Assembly: GCF_030272615.1 (NCBI RefSeq) | Contig: NC_081410.1 | Coordinates: 289,603,957 to 289,667,956, forward strand | Reading direction: 5' to 3' | DNA: 64,000 nt | DNA from: Cryptomeria japonica | Taxonomy: Eukaryota; Streptophyta; Pinopsida; Cupressales; Cupressaceae | In this document: in pieces, positions 10,768-22,360 of the stretch | How the letters are laid out: every line of letters starts with the position of its first letter | Position numbering within the stretch: the first letter of the stretch is position 1 | Position numbers and translations under genes: made by a program | The notes under the pieces: generated by a model | The model's database searches: none | What the model saw: only the letters and a program-made list of their open reading frames with translations | Told to the model about the DNA's origin: nothing

Positions 10768-12260
10768 TTTGAGTTTTCATGATTGAACTAGGCCAATTTG
10801 TTACTTGCTTTGATGATTTCCAAATTCCTAGCTACAGGTACGTCCTTGATTTTCTCTGTTTTAGATTCTGACATTGCCATAATGTGGTTTTCGCAATCAG
10901 ATCTTTTATTTTTATTTTTTTTATTTTTCCGACTAAGATACTTGATATATGTTTCAGTCATGTTTTCACTATGTTTGCTAATGGAAGAGTACATGGGTTT
11001 AACTGCATTTAGGTAATAGGCTAGTGTGTAGTCATTGGCAAAATTAGGTACATTCATGGGTTGGTCTTGTAGAATGCAGTCAATTAATTTAGGATGTACC
11101 AAGGATAGAGTGTGGATAGGTTCGAGGGAGTTCACGGTATTGTCATCACAACTGCAGATCGAAAAGTCAAGTTCCAGAAGGATACCTTACGTAAATGTCT
11201 TGAGACCAGGAAAAGTCAGAACATGATCATTAAAGTGCATGTTAATATATAGTTGACCTAATCCAATAGACCTACTTGTAGCATCATTCTCTATGCCATG
11301 CTAGACTTCATATCAAGGTTTGACAGTAACAAGATTAGTAGATAGATTCTTGCCATTTATATTAGAGAATTCAAAGTTTGATTTTGAGTAGATATTGTCA
11401 TAAATAGGACTATTGTCAGAGTCCTCAGAGTCATTGGATGAAGTTTCCAAGTCTTCTTGAAGTGGTTGAGTGAATGTATGTATGGTATCAACACCAATAT
11501 CTTTAATGCTGCAAGTTCCTTCAAGATTTGGCTCATTTATTATTTGCATCTGACACACTTGTTGACATGATCTTGATGGTTCTGTGACTCCCTGTCGTCT
11601 ACTCCATTCAGCTTCCTCTGGACTGATGATTAGTTCTTCTTCTGTAGCTTTGAATTCTTCTTGTGTAATCCCATACCTAATTTGTTCTACCTTTTTAGAG
11701 GGGTATATAATAGATAAAAAACTTTTGGGTATTCTTCCTTCCTCCAACCCTTGTTCATAGTCTAATTGTCTTTTTAGTCTGATTTCCTATATCTCCTTTT
11801 CTAGCTTTAAGCACATCAGCTCTTGAGTATCATCTATGATACCCCTAGACTCTTCTAGAGTTTCTGTAGTGGATGTATTTGAGAGGTGGTCTGGACCCCA
11901 TTCATACTTGTTTGAGTCAGTCTCTGAATCATCTACTTGTTGCCTACCAATGTATGTGACTGGAACTTTCAGGGGTGCAAACCATTCTCTGATTGTTTCT
12001 ACTTTGTCTCTTATATCCTCTAGAACTTCAACTCCTTGTATTGTTGTAGTTGACACCATCGGAACTTGAGTGCTGACTGTTTTTTCTTTCTTGATTGTTG
12101 GTTCCTCTTTTTCTTTTACACACTCTACTTGAGTTTGTTGAGTGTTTGTTTTCTGTAATGTTGAAGGTGATATCCTTTTCTACCACTTAGACTTAGAAGC
12201 ATGTTTTTGGTCTGATGTCTTTTTTGAATTGTACCCTATTCTAGCCTTATCATTTGTTGA
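10700..12260 (-). pseudogene. Element A linker region downstream of protease
   Basis: A minus-strand frame in phase with the protease part, with stops, continues through 12059-11787, 11747-11313 and 11135-10788. The products are hydrophilic and acidic (EDLETSSNDSEDSDNSPIYD) and end in a Lys-rich stretch (KYLSRKNKKNKNKRSD). Beyond the stop at 10788 the frame may go on to about 10700. Such a low-complexity linker normally lies between protease and RT in Tat-type elements; element C has an analogous one at 28475-27640. The RT that should follow is absent because the D LTR begins here. Confidence 0.5.
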
Positions 12261-13120
12261 TTTTGTTTGCAGCTAAATCGGTTCAATAATACCCTCTTGA
12301 TGTTTGGCTAGGGGACTTGTACCTAAATATCCCATGCGTTGAATCATTTTGTAGCCTGGACCATATTGTGTTGAGGAAATCTCACAATGTTGTACTTCTT
12401 TGTTTTCACTATCTTCCTTAAAAAGCCATTTTAGAACAACATCCTCTTTTATTTCATCTGCCAGGGAAGTAAAAGATTGTACAAAAATACCATCATATAT
12501 GATATTCAGAGTTGAAGTTTGTGTTTTCATAGCCTCTGATGGTTTTCCCAACTCTTTTGACGATGGAGGAAGAGAGAATAATGAAAGTAATGGTTCTATC
12601 TTGTATCCATCCATGCTAGTATTGGTAATTTTCAATTTCTTTTCCAAGTCTTTCATCAGGGCTTTTGAAATTTCATTTGTAGAGGCTGCTCTATTATGAG
12701 GCACAAAGGTATCAGCACCTTTTGTCAATGCATTACAGGGGACATTTGTATCAGCAAGATTACTGACCTCAACTCCGTTATAAGAAAATTTTAAGCATTG
12801 ATCGTATGTAGATAGAACTTCCTTCATTTTATGAATCCATGGCCTACCCAGTAAGATATTGTATGACAGAGGAAGATCAAGTACCTGGAAAATGACATCT
12901 CTTTCCATAGGTCCCACCCTAATTGGTAATGATACCAGACCTTTAGAGGTCCTTTCCTCTTCATCATAGGCTTTAATTGTTATTTTCTTGACCGGACCAA
13001 TGAAATGTTTTAGAAAATCCTTGTTGTGTAAGCAGACTATAAGTACAAATATTCAACCCTGTGTCTCCATCTATCAAAACACGTTTGACTCTGTGTTTAT
13101 GGATCATGGCTTCAATGCGC
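12261..13120 (-). pseudogene. Element A aspartic protease region
   Basis: The minus strand at 13077-13051 encodes LIDGDTGLN, at the position of the retropepsin active site; copy G has LIDGGIGLN here, so the third residue changed from Gly to Asp by G-to-A. The frame from 12917 reads VLDLPLSYNILLGRPWIHKM, the usual C-terminal part of plant gypsy proteases, and continues as a charged tail ending MIQRMGYLGTSPLAKHQEG. The frame differs from that of gag, so one frameshift lies between 13126 and 12917. It is unclear whether this is decay or part of the expression strategy; scattered stops favour decay. Confidence 0.7.
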
Positions 13121-13125
13121 AATAG

Positions 13126-15228
13126 CTAGTTATGTGGATAATTTAGCGAGTTGTCATCTTCTTCAAAGAAGGTCGGATAGTGAGGTGAAGTCAGATGACC
13201 CACTATAGATTGAAACCGATCGATATCTAAATCTTCTGGAACATTAGTGGTGAGCAAGGCATTGTCCAAGATTTCTTTGTGAGCATAAGATATTTTTAGT
13301 AATTCAAAGATGGAAATTTGAGCATTTGTCTTTTTCAACTATTCAACAACATTGTATCCAGAGGATGATGATGAAGTTATCCTTTTAAATTTATCAAATG
13401 TTGATTCTTTTTGTTTGTTTGATGAGGTTGGTAGGTTTGATGTTGTTTGAGTAGAAGTTGAAGAAATAGCTCCTTGGAGAGTTACTTTCTTTTGAGAATG
13501 GGTCATAGCCTTTACATATTGTGATTCATTTTGTTTATCTTGGATTATGATCACATTTCAATATTCAAATTGGGAAGGCTCAATCATGTTGATGACATTG
13601 TCATTGCTGGTATAAGTATAATTTATTTTGGCACCTCCTTTGATCTTTGAGGAATCACCTTGTTCGTAAACAGGTAAGGGGTCTTTAAAATATTTATGAT
13701 CAGAATTTGTTGGGTGATTCCCAGCAACAATTTTACCAGCATCTATGAGATCTTCAATCTCATGCTTGAGCTTCATGTAGTTGTTTGTGTTATGACCTTT
13801 ATTTCGATGGTAGTCACAATATTCATTTTCTCTCCCCCATTTTGGTTTGACTTCCAGATCATATGGCCTAGAATTATCTGGTAACGTTATCAGGTTGTTT
13901 GCCAATAGTGTTTTGAAAGCGGATTTGTATGATTCTTCCAGAGGAGTGAATTAATGTCTAGGTTTCGAAAGTGAAGGTTTCTCTTTGAACCACTCTTTTG
14001 CTTTCTTCAGAGGATTTTCTACTATGGTTTCATCTACTTTGAGTGCTTGTGTGCCACTAGCCAAGTTGAATATCATGGGCCTTTAGTTGGTTTTAACAAT
14101 GTCTACTACTTCGTCATTAACAACGTTCTTATTGTTGTCTTTTCCATACTTCCAATACTTGTTCTTCTCTTTAGAGCTAGATCCGGGTTGTGTTTCTTTC
14201 CATGGAGAGATATCTCCTTTCTTTATAAGAACATTTTCCATTCGGATAGCATTATCTACCATTTTGTTTAATGATGGGTGCACTTGCATTTGGATACTAT
14301 ATTTCAATTCAAGGATTAAATTGTTGATGAATATATCCATTTTCTTAGAATCTGGGATAGGCCATGAATACCTAAAGAACATCTTTCTCCAATGTTGGAG
14401 GAAAGTGAGAAAAGGCTCCCCTATTTTCTATTTGGTATTGCAAAGTTTGATCCTAGTAACAAGATGTCGAATGTTGTAGGAGTATTGTTATAAAAACAGT
14501 TGGATTAGTTCTTCAAAAGTTTTTATCCCCTTAGGTAGACTTGAGAACCATTCCATAGCTTGTCCTCCCAAACTCCTTGGAAAAAGGTGCATGAGATATG
14601 TTTGATCATGAATGAACTCCATAAAGGCAGCACAAAATTCTCTGATATTATCTTGAGAATCTAAGGTACCATCATATTTGTCAAATTTTGGAATCTCATC
14701 TCGTGAAGGGTATGGAGGCATGTATAGGTTTTTGTCAAATGGAAATGGGCATATTATCTTTAGAGAATATTGTTTTGGGGATTTATCCTTGTTTTTCAGT
14801 TCTGTGATCTCAATTCGTAAAGCTTGTAATTTTTTGTGGACCATTATTATAGGTGATTCTTCCTTTTTAGTGACGAGAGTCTAAACGTCATATCTAGTAG
14901 GAAGTTTGGTGCCTTGTTTTGCTAGTTCTAGAAAATAGTCTTCTTTTTCTCTAGCCATGATAGCCTTCATCATTTTTTGGAAATCTTTATCCTTTTGACA
15001 TTTATGAATATCTTTTTCTGGAGGTTTAGAATCTTCAGCTTCACTTGATGAGGAATCATTATTAGTTTCATGAATATTGAGGTTGTCTTCATCATAAACC
15101 GGTATATCTGATGATGAAGGTTTATCAGTTAGGGGATCCTCTTCATAAAATAGATTATCTTTATATGAAAAGGGTTGCCCTTTTCCTTTGACATCTTTCT
15201 TACAAGAACTCCTGGTTTGAATAGGCAT
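13126..15228 (-). pseudogene. Element A gag (Ty3/gypsy, Tat-like)
   Basis: All open pieces (15228-14881, 14844-14488, 14382-14083, 13905-13558, 13554-13339, 13338-13126) share one frame, so this is one gag reading frame of about 700 codons with several stops. The N-terminus MPIQTRSSCKKDVKGKG is shared with copy G. A retrotransposon gag core follows (PKFDKYDGTLDSQDNIREF, then AMEWFSSLPKGI). A zinc-knuckle remnant CDYHRNKGHNTNNY has its last Cys replaced by Tyr, a G-to-A change. The gag protein would form the particle that packages the RNA. Confidence 0.85.
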
Positions 15229-17357
15229 TTTTATTGATTGGTGTGACCTAAAGTTGTTTGTGATGCAGAAGTCAAGATCAAATTCAAAGCTAGTTGTTCG
15301 GTTAATGTATTGTTTGAGAGAAGCAACTAAGATTTAGTCTGCTTTCAGGAATGATCTATCTTCTATAAGATGTTTATCTAAGTTGATTCGAGAGAAGTGA
15401 CTAAGACTCAGTCTAGTTTCAAGAAAGATCTATCCTATATAAGATGTTATCTAAGTGAATTAGGTTTGATATGTAGTTAATTGAACTACTTGAAAGATGA
15501 TCGACAAAATTGTGCAACACAAATGGCATAGGTACACTGTTTTGATCTGTTTATGCTTAGGATGATGATAACCAATTTTACGCTCACTGTAGACTATTTT
15601 AGGCAAGTTTGACTATTTTGGACTGACAAAATCAAACATTCGTATGATAGGTTTCATAGGACCAGACGACAATTCAATAGTTTCAGGATGACAACAATAG
15701 TGTTTTGTACGAGTTACTTCCTAGTACCGTACGATAGATGGGTATGTCTAGAATGATAGACTGTTCAATGTAATGTTTTATTATACAACATAGGAGTAAA
15801 TCTTAGATGACAATTCTTAGAAGTGGATGACAGACAATTAGGATTCGTACAACATAGGATTGAAGATGAAATGACAAACTATTAGGACTGATAGAAAAAC
15901 GTATGACACAAAATATGAACCAGGATGATAAATAAGAAGACTCGTACGATTGTTTAATGGACAGAGGCAAAATTCTAAGTTTTCAATTACTGAGTATGAC
16001 TAGATTTGAGATGGACTGAGTTTTGATCGCTGACTGACGATGAGTAGTTTAGAGGTGGACTAATTTTTTGATAGCTAAGGTATACTAGTTTGTGACACGG
16101 ACAGAGTTTTGACTAGGATAGACTAGTTTTGGATAGAGTTTCGATTGGGATAGACTAGTTTTGGATACAGATAGGGTTTTTGATCACTAAGTTGTTTCTT
16201 GTTTTCTTTAGTTTTGGTATTTCGATTTCAATTTCAAGGATGAAAACATAGAAAAAAACACATAATATGAATAATAACTCCAATCACAACATGCAAAACC
16301 TATAGAAATTGGTGAGAGAAGAAAACCTTTACTTGTAGACTCAGGTACACACCCAATAGCTAATTAGAATATGGTTTCTAAGTCTCACGCAATGGATTAT
16401 CATCGTATTAGCTGACTCCAAATGCTAATGGGGGCACAAAATGACAAGTATCTTGGGAGAGTTACTATCTCTCTTGCACAAATATTATCCCCCCTTTCGG
16501 AGGTGAACCAGGTAGCTTCTAATTTGTATTGGAACTAGTAAGGGGTCTGTTCGGCACGTCGAGGTATAAACTCAATTAAGAGGTCTCCTAGCCTTGAAAA
16601 CCAAGGTTTAATATACCCGAAGGTACAAAGGAGAGCTATTCCTGAGCACTACCGTTGACTTGATTTTCATCAAATAACATTTATTTTATAGTGGGTTGGA
16701 GTACTTGGCATTTAGCCATTCCCACTTGGGTCATTCCCCTCTCACCGACCGTAATGGCTAAAGAGTTATTAGTTCCTCAGGAGGGCAGGTCCGCTAAATA
16801 TGTACAAATCTCAAACTTAAAGAAAATGCCTCAAGGGTCTAGATTTTTGATCGTTTATACAAACAAGAGCATACTCTCCTACATCTCAAATTTTACTTAA
16901 AACATGAAATATAGATTTGTTCTTTAACCAGATAGCAAGTTAGGTGCCTAAAAATGAATTTAAAGAATACACGATGTTTGGTTGATTCTTCTTAGGCAAC
17001 CTACAAAGACAATGAATCAGTGGTCATATTGTCTTTGTGCGACAAACATATTCTTCAACAAGCATTCTGCAAAAACTAATTACGTTGTGAAAATTTCTCA
17101 GATAAATAGATAACCAGCTAGGGTCAGCATCAGTATAATCAATTTGGATAGAAAACTGGAAGAATGAAAATTTCTTTTTAACTAGGAAAATACAGAATCG
17201 TACGATAATTCTTACTAGATCATACAACACCTGCACTTTGTCATTTGGGCCTATGGTAAATGTCATATGACAATTCGCAGAAACTGTACGGAGAAAAATC
17301 CGAAAAAAACAAAAAAAAAAACAGTTAGTCTTGGAGGCCGAAAAAAAGTAGTCTTCT
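15229..17357 (-). other. Element A 5' leader
   Basis: Between PBS and gag. From about 15590 to 15960, and again near 17190-17290, it is studded with CGTACGA, GATGACA and GACAATT motifs; the leader of copy G at 63540-63870 has the same motifs. Blocks of GACTAAGACTCAGTCTAG type with ATCTATCCTATATAAG at 15340-15450 also recur in G (63220-63350). At 16741-16681 lies the leader block shared with element D. No coding region is supported; the ORF at 17428-17024 starts inside the LTR and has no family motif. Confidence 0.65.
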
Positions 17358-17375
17358 GCCCCACACTGGGTGCCA
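17358..17375 (-). other. Primer binding site of element A
   Basis: The minus strand reads TGGCACCCAGTGTGGGGC four bases after an LTR end in CACACACA. It resembles the TGGCGCCCACCGTGGGGC site typical of Tat-type plant gypsy elements, with several transitions. Confidence 0.75.
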
Positions 17376-17379
17376 GAAA

Positions 17380-17960
17380 TGTGTGTGTGAAAAAGTGAAA
17401 AGAAGTCTGATAGTTGCAGGCACAACACTTAAATTAAGTCATTACATGTATGGTTTGAAAATCAATAATCAATAAATAATAAACCATAACAAATTGACTA
17501 ATTGCCTTCTAAAAGATGGGAGCATAAGATTGCTCTCAGATTTGTATAAGCAATATCAGTGACTAAACTACACCAAGACAAAGGATTTAATCTATATGAG
17601 CATGATATTAAGCTACATGGATGCAAGATGGATGAATAATTCAAGCAATATGGATTCGGGCAATAATGAATAAACTAAATATGCAAAAAGCTAAACTAAG
17701 ACGCAATAATCTCAAAAAAAGCAAGCACAATATCTTCAATGACTCCAAAGAAAAATTAGCATACTAATAATCTCCAAGGTGTTTCTCAAGTATCTCTGGG
17801 GTGATTTGAATGAGAGCTGAAGGTTGAATTTATAGAAATTCACAAGAGAGATCAAGAAAAGCACAATTTAGAATTAATTGAAATAATTGAGAAATCAGGT
17901 TCAGTTAACCTTGAGATAGATTCCAATTATAGTTTAATTGAAATGCATTCAGATAAGAAG
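17380..17960 (-). mobile_element. Partial 5' LTR of element A (3' half)
   Basis: It adjoins the PBS and includes a TATA-like ATAAATTC (minus, near 17833-17826). The LTR is cut at 17960, where the LTR of element C begins with TGTATACATG. The rest of this LTR is not recognisable beyond element C, whose far end is itself truncated. Confidence 0.6.
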
Positions 17961-19245
17961 TGTATACATGTAAAATTCATCTTAAAAACAAGTAATCAAT
18001 TAGAAGAAAAAGGGAAATCACGAATCCCTTCTAACCAAAGAATTTAACAAATAAGACAATAAAATAACACAATCAAGTAAATAGGAATTAAAATAATCAA
18101 ATCAAATTAAAACTCTCTATCCCAAGATCGCATATTGCTTCTATTTCTCTTCTCCTCTCTATGGTATGATGATTCTCAAATATTGCACTGGTAACCTGCA
18201 AGTGACACAAAGATTCAAAGTTCATGATTATTGAAAATGGAGATTGGATGCTCAGTTTATAGATTTTTGGAGAAGATTGATTAAAAGGTGAAATAGATTG
18301 ATCAAGAGGTGGAACTCAGGTGAGCTCACATGAAAATTGATAGTTGAACTGCTGATTGTAGGAGTGAAACTCAATAGATTGAATAGATTAATTGAGTCAA
18401 TTGATTGAGAAAAAGCTGACTAAAGGAAGAAAAAGAATGATTGGAGGAAATAAAGAGGATGACAAAGAAAGCTTAATTTAGAAAAAGCTAACTAAAAGAT
18501 GGAAATAGAAGTTGAAGAGATAAATGATTTAATTAATTAATTGATTGGATTAATTAATTTAGCATGTGCTTGCATTTAGATTTAGATTTTCGATTTAATC
18601 TTTGCATGAGATATTAATCCAAATAATTGAATTTATTAGTTCAATTTAGTATCTGAATATATTTAGAACTTGACTTTGATTTTCAATTTGGTTTTTGAAA
18701 TCATGCACATGTAATTGAATTTGGAAGAAATTAGAAGAATATGAAATTAAATGAAATTAGAATTTGGGGATTTGGAAATGGAAGAATTAATTAGTTAATT
18801 AAATAATTTAAAGAAACTATTTAATTATTTTAGAAATAGAATTTAATAGAATTTAGTTAAATAATAAAGATTATTTAATTTAAAGGATTAAATCATAATT
18901 AATTAAATAATAAATATTTAATTAATATTTAGAAGAGGGTTGATGATTGAATGATGATTAGAGATTGAAATTGAATAATTAGTAATTTATTTAAATAATA
19001 AAGATTATTTAAATTGGGGAATTAATCAAAAGTAATTAAATAATAAATATGTAATTAATATTTAGGAAATGATTAAAATGATTAAATAATGATAGAATAG
19101 GAAAATAGAATAATTAGTAAGATGATGAGGAAATATGAAATTAGAAGAAATAGATTAATTAACTTAATTAAATAATTAAATAATTATTTAATCAATTAGA
19201 GGAATAATTAGTACATGATCAATGAGAAATTTTTATGTGTCTACA
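17961..19245 (-). mobile_element. 3' LTR of element C (complete, 1,285 bp)
   Basis: On the minus strand it begins TGTAGACACATAAAAA, right after the polypurine tract, and ends ATGTATACA. It is AT-rich, with many TTAATTAA runs at 18520-19200. A TATA box (CTATAAACTG) lies at about 18261-18256. The segment 17961-18607 matches the truncated 5' LTR at 29813-30435. Confidence 0.85.
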
Positions 19246-19263
19246 TTTGCCCCTCTTTGAGAC
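19246..19263 (-). other. Polypurine tract of element C
   Basis: The minus strand reads GTCTCAAAGAGGGGCAAA directly before the LTR start TGTAGACAC. It is nearly identical to the tract of element D. A second G-rich tract (CGAGGGGGGCAT, about 19349-19360, minus) lies about 100 bases upstream, as in D. Confidence 0.9.
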
Positions 19264-19524
19264 AAAGTCGGAATGACATTGTTTAAAAGAAAATGAAAAA
19301 TTCCACCCCAGTATGCCTTGGTGATACTGCTGTATAGTGTAACTATGCCCCCCTCGGAAAAGGTGGTCAAAAAATTCCAAAATTGAGACCATATTTTTGA
19401 TATCAGTTTAATGAGCAAGCGTGTGAAATTTCGTGTGATTTCGAGATCGTTTGAGTAGGCTACGAGGTGTTTGAAGCTGGCAGTGACCACGGGCGTCAAG
19501 GTGTCAAAAAACCCTAATTTTGAG

Positions 19525-19533
19525 CTATACATA
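19525..19533 (+). promoter_or_regulatory. TATA-like box of antisense PMD gene (element C)
   Basis: CTATACATA lies 102 bases before the ATG at 19627. The element D copy has CTATAAATG at nearly the same distance from its ATG. Confidence 0.45.
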
Positions 19534-19785
19534 GGGATTTTTAGGTTTTCATTTGCTCAATTGTAATTTGGTAATTCCTTGGTTTTCTCTGCAATTTGTT
19601 TGCTTTTTTTTGAGTATTTGATCATCATGGCTAGTTATAGAGCTCGATTGCACCTGTCTGACCGAGTACGTTCATATCAAAGACCTCCTCAGACTGGCAG
19701 CATGGTATTTTTTCAAATTTTTCCTGATTTATGCCTGTTTTATGCTATTTTCCAAAAAAATTTCCATGATCAATTTTTGCATTGT

Positions 19786-20030
19786 GTCACGCAATCGCCT
19801 GTCGATGTTTATGCATTAGTGTTAACTATACCACAAACATTCTAAATGCTATGCATGCCTCGTAAGTGTTACGCACTAGTATTAAACATGCTACATTCGC
19901 TCATTTCTTTATGCATAAGTGTTTATTGTTATGCATGCACCCATTTCATTACACATTAGCTTTAAACATCACACAAGAGTCATAACTATTCTGCATTAGT
20001 CATAACTATCACACATTTGTTGTATGTGTA
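19786..20030. repeat. Leader-type repeat units inside the PMD intron of element C
   Basis: About twelve degenerate units of 17-23 bases, such as TCACGCAATCGCCTGTCG, TACGCACTAG, TACATTCGCTCA, TATGCATAAGTG and TACACATTAG. The minus strand of this element's leader (29130-28955) has the matching series TCACGCAATCGACTTG, TACGCATTCGCTCTGTCA and so on. Confidence 0.65.
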
Positions 20031-20070
20031 ATTTTTTGTCATGTGTTTGAAAATATTTTTTTATTTTTCG

Positions 20071-20191
20071 AGATCTGATATCTAATATTTTGAACATTTT
20101 CTCATTATAGGAGAACAAAAGAGTGTTATTGGGATCTGATGTCTGATATTTTGAACATTTTCTCATTGTAGGAGAACATTGGAGTGTTATA
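20071..20191 (+). repeat. Duplicated 3' splice-site region in PMD intron of element C
   Basis: Two adjacent copies of about 61 bases: each has GATCTGAT, ATATTTTGAACATTTTCTC, ATTRTAG, GAGAACA and GAGTGTTAT. Each would give an acceptor TAG followed by GAGAAC (exon at 20111 or 20172). Only the second is followed directly by the PMD coding frame without repeating the segment. Confidence 0.85.
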
Positions 20192-22264
20192 CTGCCGACA
20201 AAGCAGACCTAGTGGACTTGATCTTTGAGCTAACTTATAAGATGAGAAGATCGAGCATATTCGACAGCTTGGTCTATATCATGTTTTACATTTGCTAGAG
20301 GTTACGACCAACAGGGCCATGATTACAGCTTTGATAGAGTAGTGGCATTCTGAGACCTATTCTTTTCATCTTTCGACTGGTGAGGCATCGATTACCTTAG
20401 AGGATGTATGGCGTATACTACGGATTCCCACTCATGGTGAGAGAGTTGTATATGACCATGATGATGGCATTGCTGGACTATGTACACTTTTCGAGTGTGA
20501 GATTTAGGACTTGCAGATCAGTGGTCGTTATGACATCCCTCGGGCATGTTTAGACTATGATGACTCGACTATTGTATTATGCGATGTTGTCAATGGTTTA
20601 CTGATACTTGACAGACAAGGTCATGGGTTTCCAATTGGATGGGGTAGAGTGCTCCATGATATGATTGTTCATTGTCGACTATATGCATGGGGTCCTTGTC
20701 TACTTGCCATGTTGTCCTATTAGATGCATGGTATTGTGTATCTTGGATACCATTCTATCAGTTGTGGTGTTACATTGCTTTAGACATGGGCATGAGAGCA
20801 TATTTCTATTTCTAAGCTTGTTATTCATGTTGATTTGCAGCCTGGTGAGCCTTATGCTTTCGAGTATACAACAGGTATCAGACACAGAGGTTCGGGGAAC
20901 ACCTTGTACTAGAGACATCAGTTTGACATATTGCAAAATTTTATTTGGAGACCATACTTAGATTGCCTCAGTTTTCTTGATGATGTAGTGTACTTGTCTT
21001 TCTGCCGAAAATAGAGATATCTTATTGGTAGGACCTTTGAGACCCAGTGGATTATCAAGATGTGTCTTCCAGGGCGGGTTCTGAGACAGTTTGGTGAGGT
21101 ATAGGTGACACTAGTGGTTACTGCTTATTTTGCTCATGTATCATGGGAGGTATCTGATTAGGGTGTGTGCATATAGCCACATGTTGCTGCGGCTAAGTTT
21201 GATTCTCTATAGCCATTACTGTAGTGTTGGGGTAGAGGTGCAGTGGATCCTACGACAATGACAAAGTATGATGCATGGTTTGCTAGGCACGGGCCAGTGC
21301 CTTTGACTGATCCTACTATTTTGATTACAGCATAGCAGATTCACCATCCTAGATAACGGTTGAGGATAGATGTAGGGGAGAGAGCCGAAGGAGGAGGAGA
21401 GGGTGGAGTTGAGGGAGGAGATGAGGGAGGAGATGAGGGAGAAGATGAGAGAGATGAAAATGAAGACATTGGTGGAGACACCGAGTCTATTAGTAGTGAG
21501 GATAGCAATGATTCTTCTGAGTCATCGAGCAGTGAGAGTGCAGGTGATGATGAGGATATGCCAAAGCTAGAGGATGTGCCTGTTGTAGAGGGTGGGATAG
21601 GATAGGTTGATGATGAGGATGAGTTGCAGACTCTTAGAGCATAGGTCCAGAGTTTGGAGGATGAGGTCACAAGATGAGATATCGAGCGAGAGACTTATCA
21701 TGCAGATTATGGTGCCCTTGAGGCTGAGAGAGATCATCTCTAGAGGGAGAGAGATGAGGCAGTGCATAGATGTTAGATTACCATGGATGCCTTTGATCAT
21801 CTTTTTAGAGCAGGTACAAATGTGTGCAACCAAGTAGATAGGTATTTCACTACTGCGTAGGAGTCTATTTATTATCGGCAGGCATATGAGAGAGCCATCC
21901 CTAAGGGTTAGAGAGAGCCTAGCTTCAATGCATTTATGGGGAGGAGGTTGAGTAGATCTACTTCATGATGGACTAGCAGTGGTGGTGTTATGGGAACACC
22001 TCGCCATCCTGGGGCAGGATCTAGTGGACATGATCCACCTACTAATAGAGGCAGTGTTGGTTGATCATGTTATCTAAGCCTTCGGGCTTATTTATTGTAT
22101 TCACACACATTATCATTTTTGAGTTATATATATATGACATGCAGGTTTCGATAGTGATATATGTATGTTTTTCTTCTCATGTATGCTTATATGATGTTAT
22201 GAGTTTTATCTATTTGCTTCTATATGATTTTGAATGCAATGGTAGTACATGTATGTATTAATGA

Positions 22265-22360
22265 TGTAAATGAATGCAATGAATCTAGATGAAATGCAAA
22301 TGAATCTATATGAAATGCAAATGAATCTATAATGAAATGCAAATGAATCTATAATGAATG
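22265..22360 (+). repeat. Short tandem repeat, about 21 bp x 4
   Basis: Units of AATGAATCTATATGAAATGC type, with spacing of 21-22 bases, just after the PMD gene. Confidence 0.8.

Larger units (their letters stand above)
19627..22064 (+). pseudogene. Antisense plant mobile domain (PMD) gene of element C, two exons
   Basis: Exon 1 (19627-19704, 26 codons, MASYRARLHLSDRVRS start) ends at a GTATTT donor. Exon 2 (20172-22064, 631 codons with stop) follows CTCATTGTAG; the join is phase 0 as in the D copy. PMD blocks: WHSETYSFHLSTGE, ASITLEDVWRILRIPTHG (about residues 80-115), GHGFPIGWGRVL, YAWGPCLLAML, FIWRPYLDCL, RYLIGRTFETQW, VLRQFGEV and GPVPLTDPTIL. Residues from about 427 to 502 are Gly/Glu/Asp/Ser-rich, then a coiled-coil-like tail (LEDEVTR, YGALEAERDHL). 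Exon 2 has no frameshift, but about 22 internal stops, about 17 of them TAG. It runs opposite to the minus-strand pol of its element. PMD function is poorly known; host MAIN/MAIL1 proteins affect silencing and meristem upkeep. Whether this copy ever acted on the element is inference. Confidence 0.88.

Noticed and set aside
17024-17428. 134-codon minus-strand ORF
   Set aside because: It begins inside the LTR, crosses the PBS and has no family motif or match in copy G.
17380-19245. One single 1.87 kb LTR shared by elements A and C
   Set aside because: TGTATACA at 17961 and the matching copy at 29813 define the border of C's LTR; the segment 17380-17960 has no counterpart there and belongs to A.
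19233-19532. 99-codon minus-strand ORF before the PMD gene
   Set aside because: It spans the PPT and LTR border and the PMD promoter region; no counterpart frame in element D.
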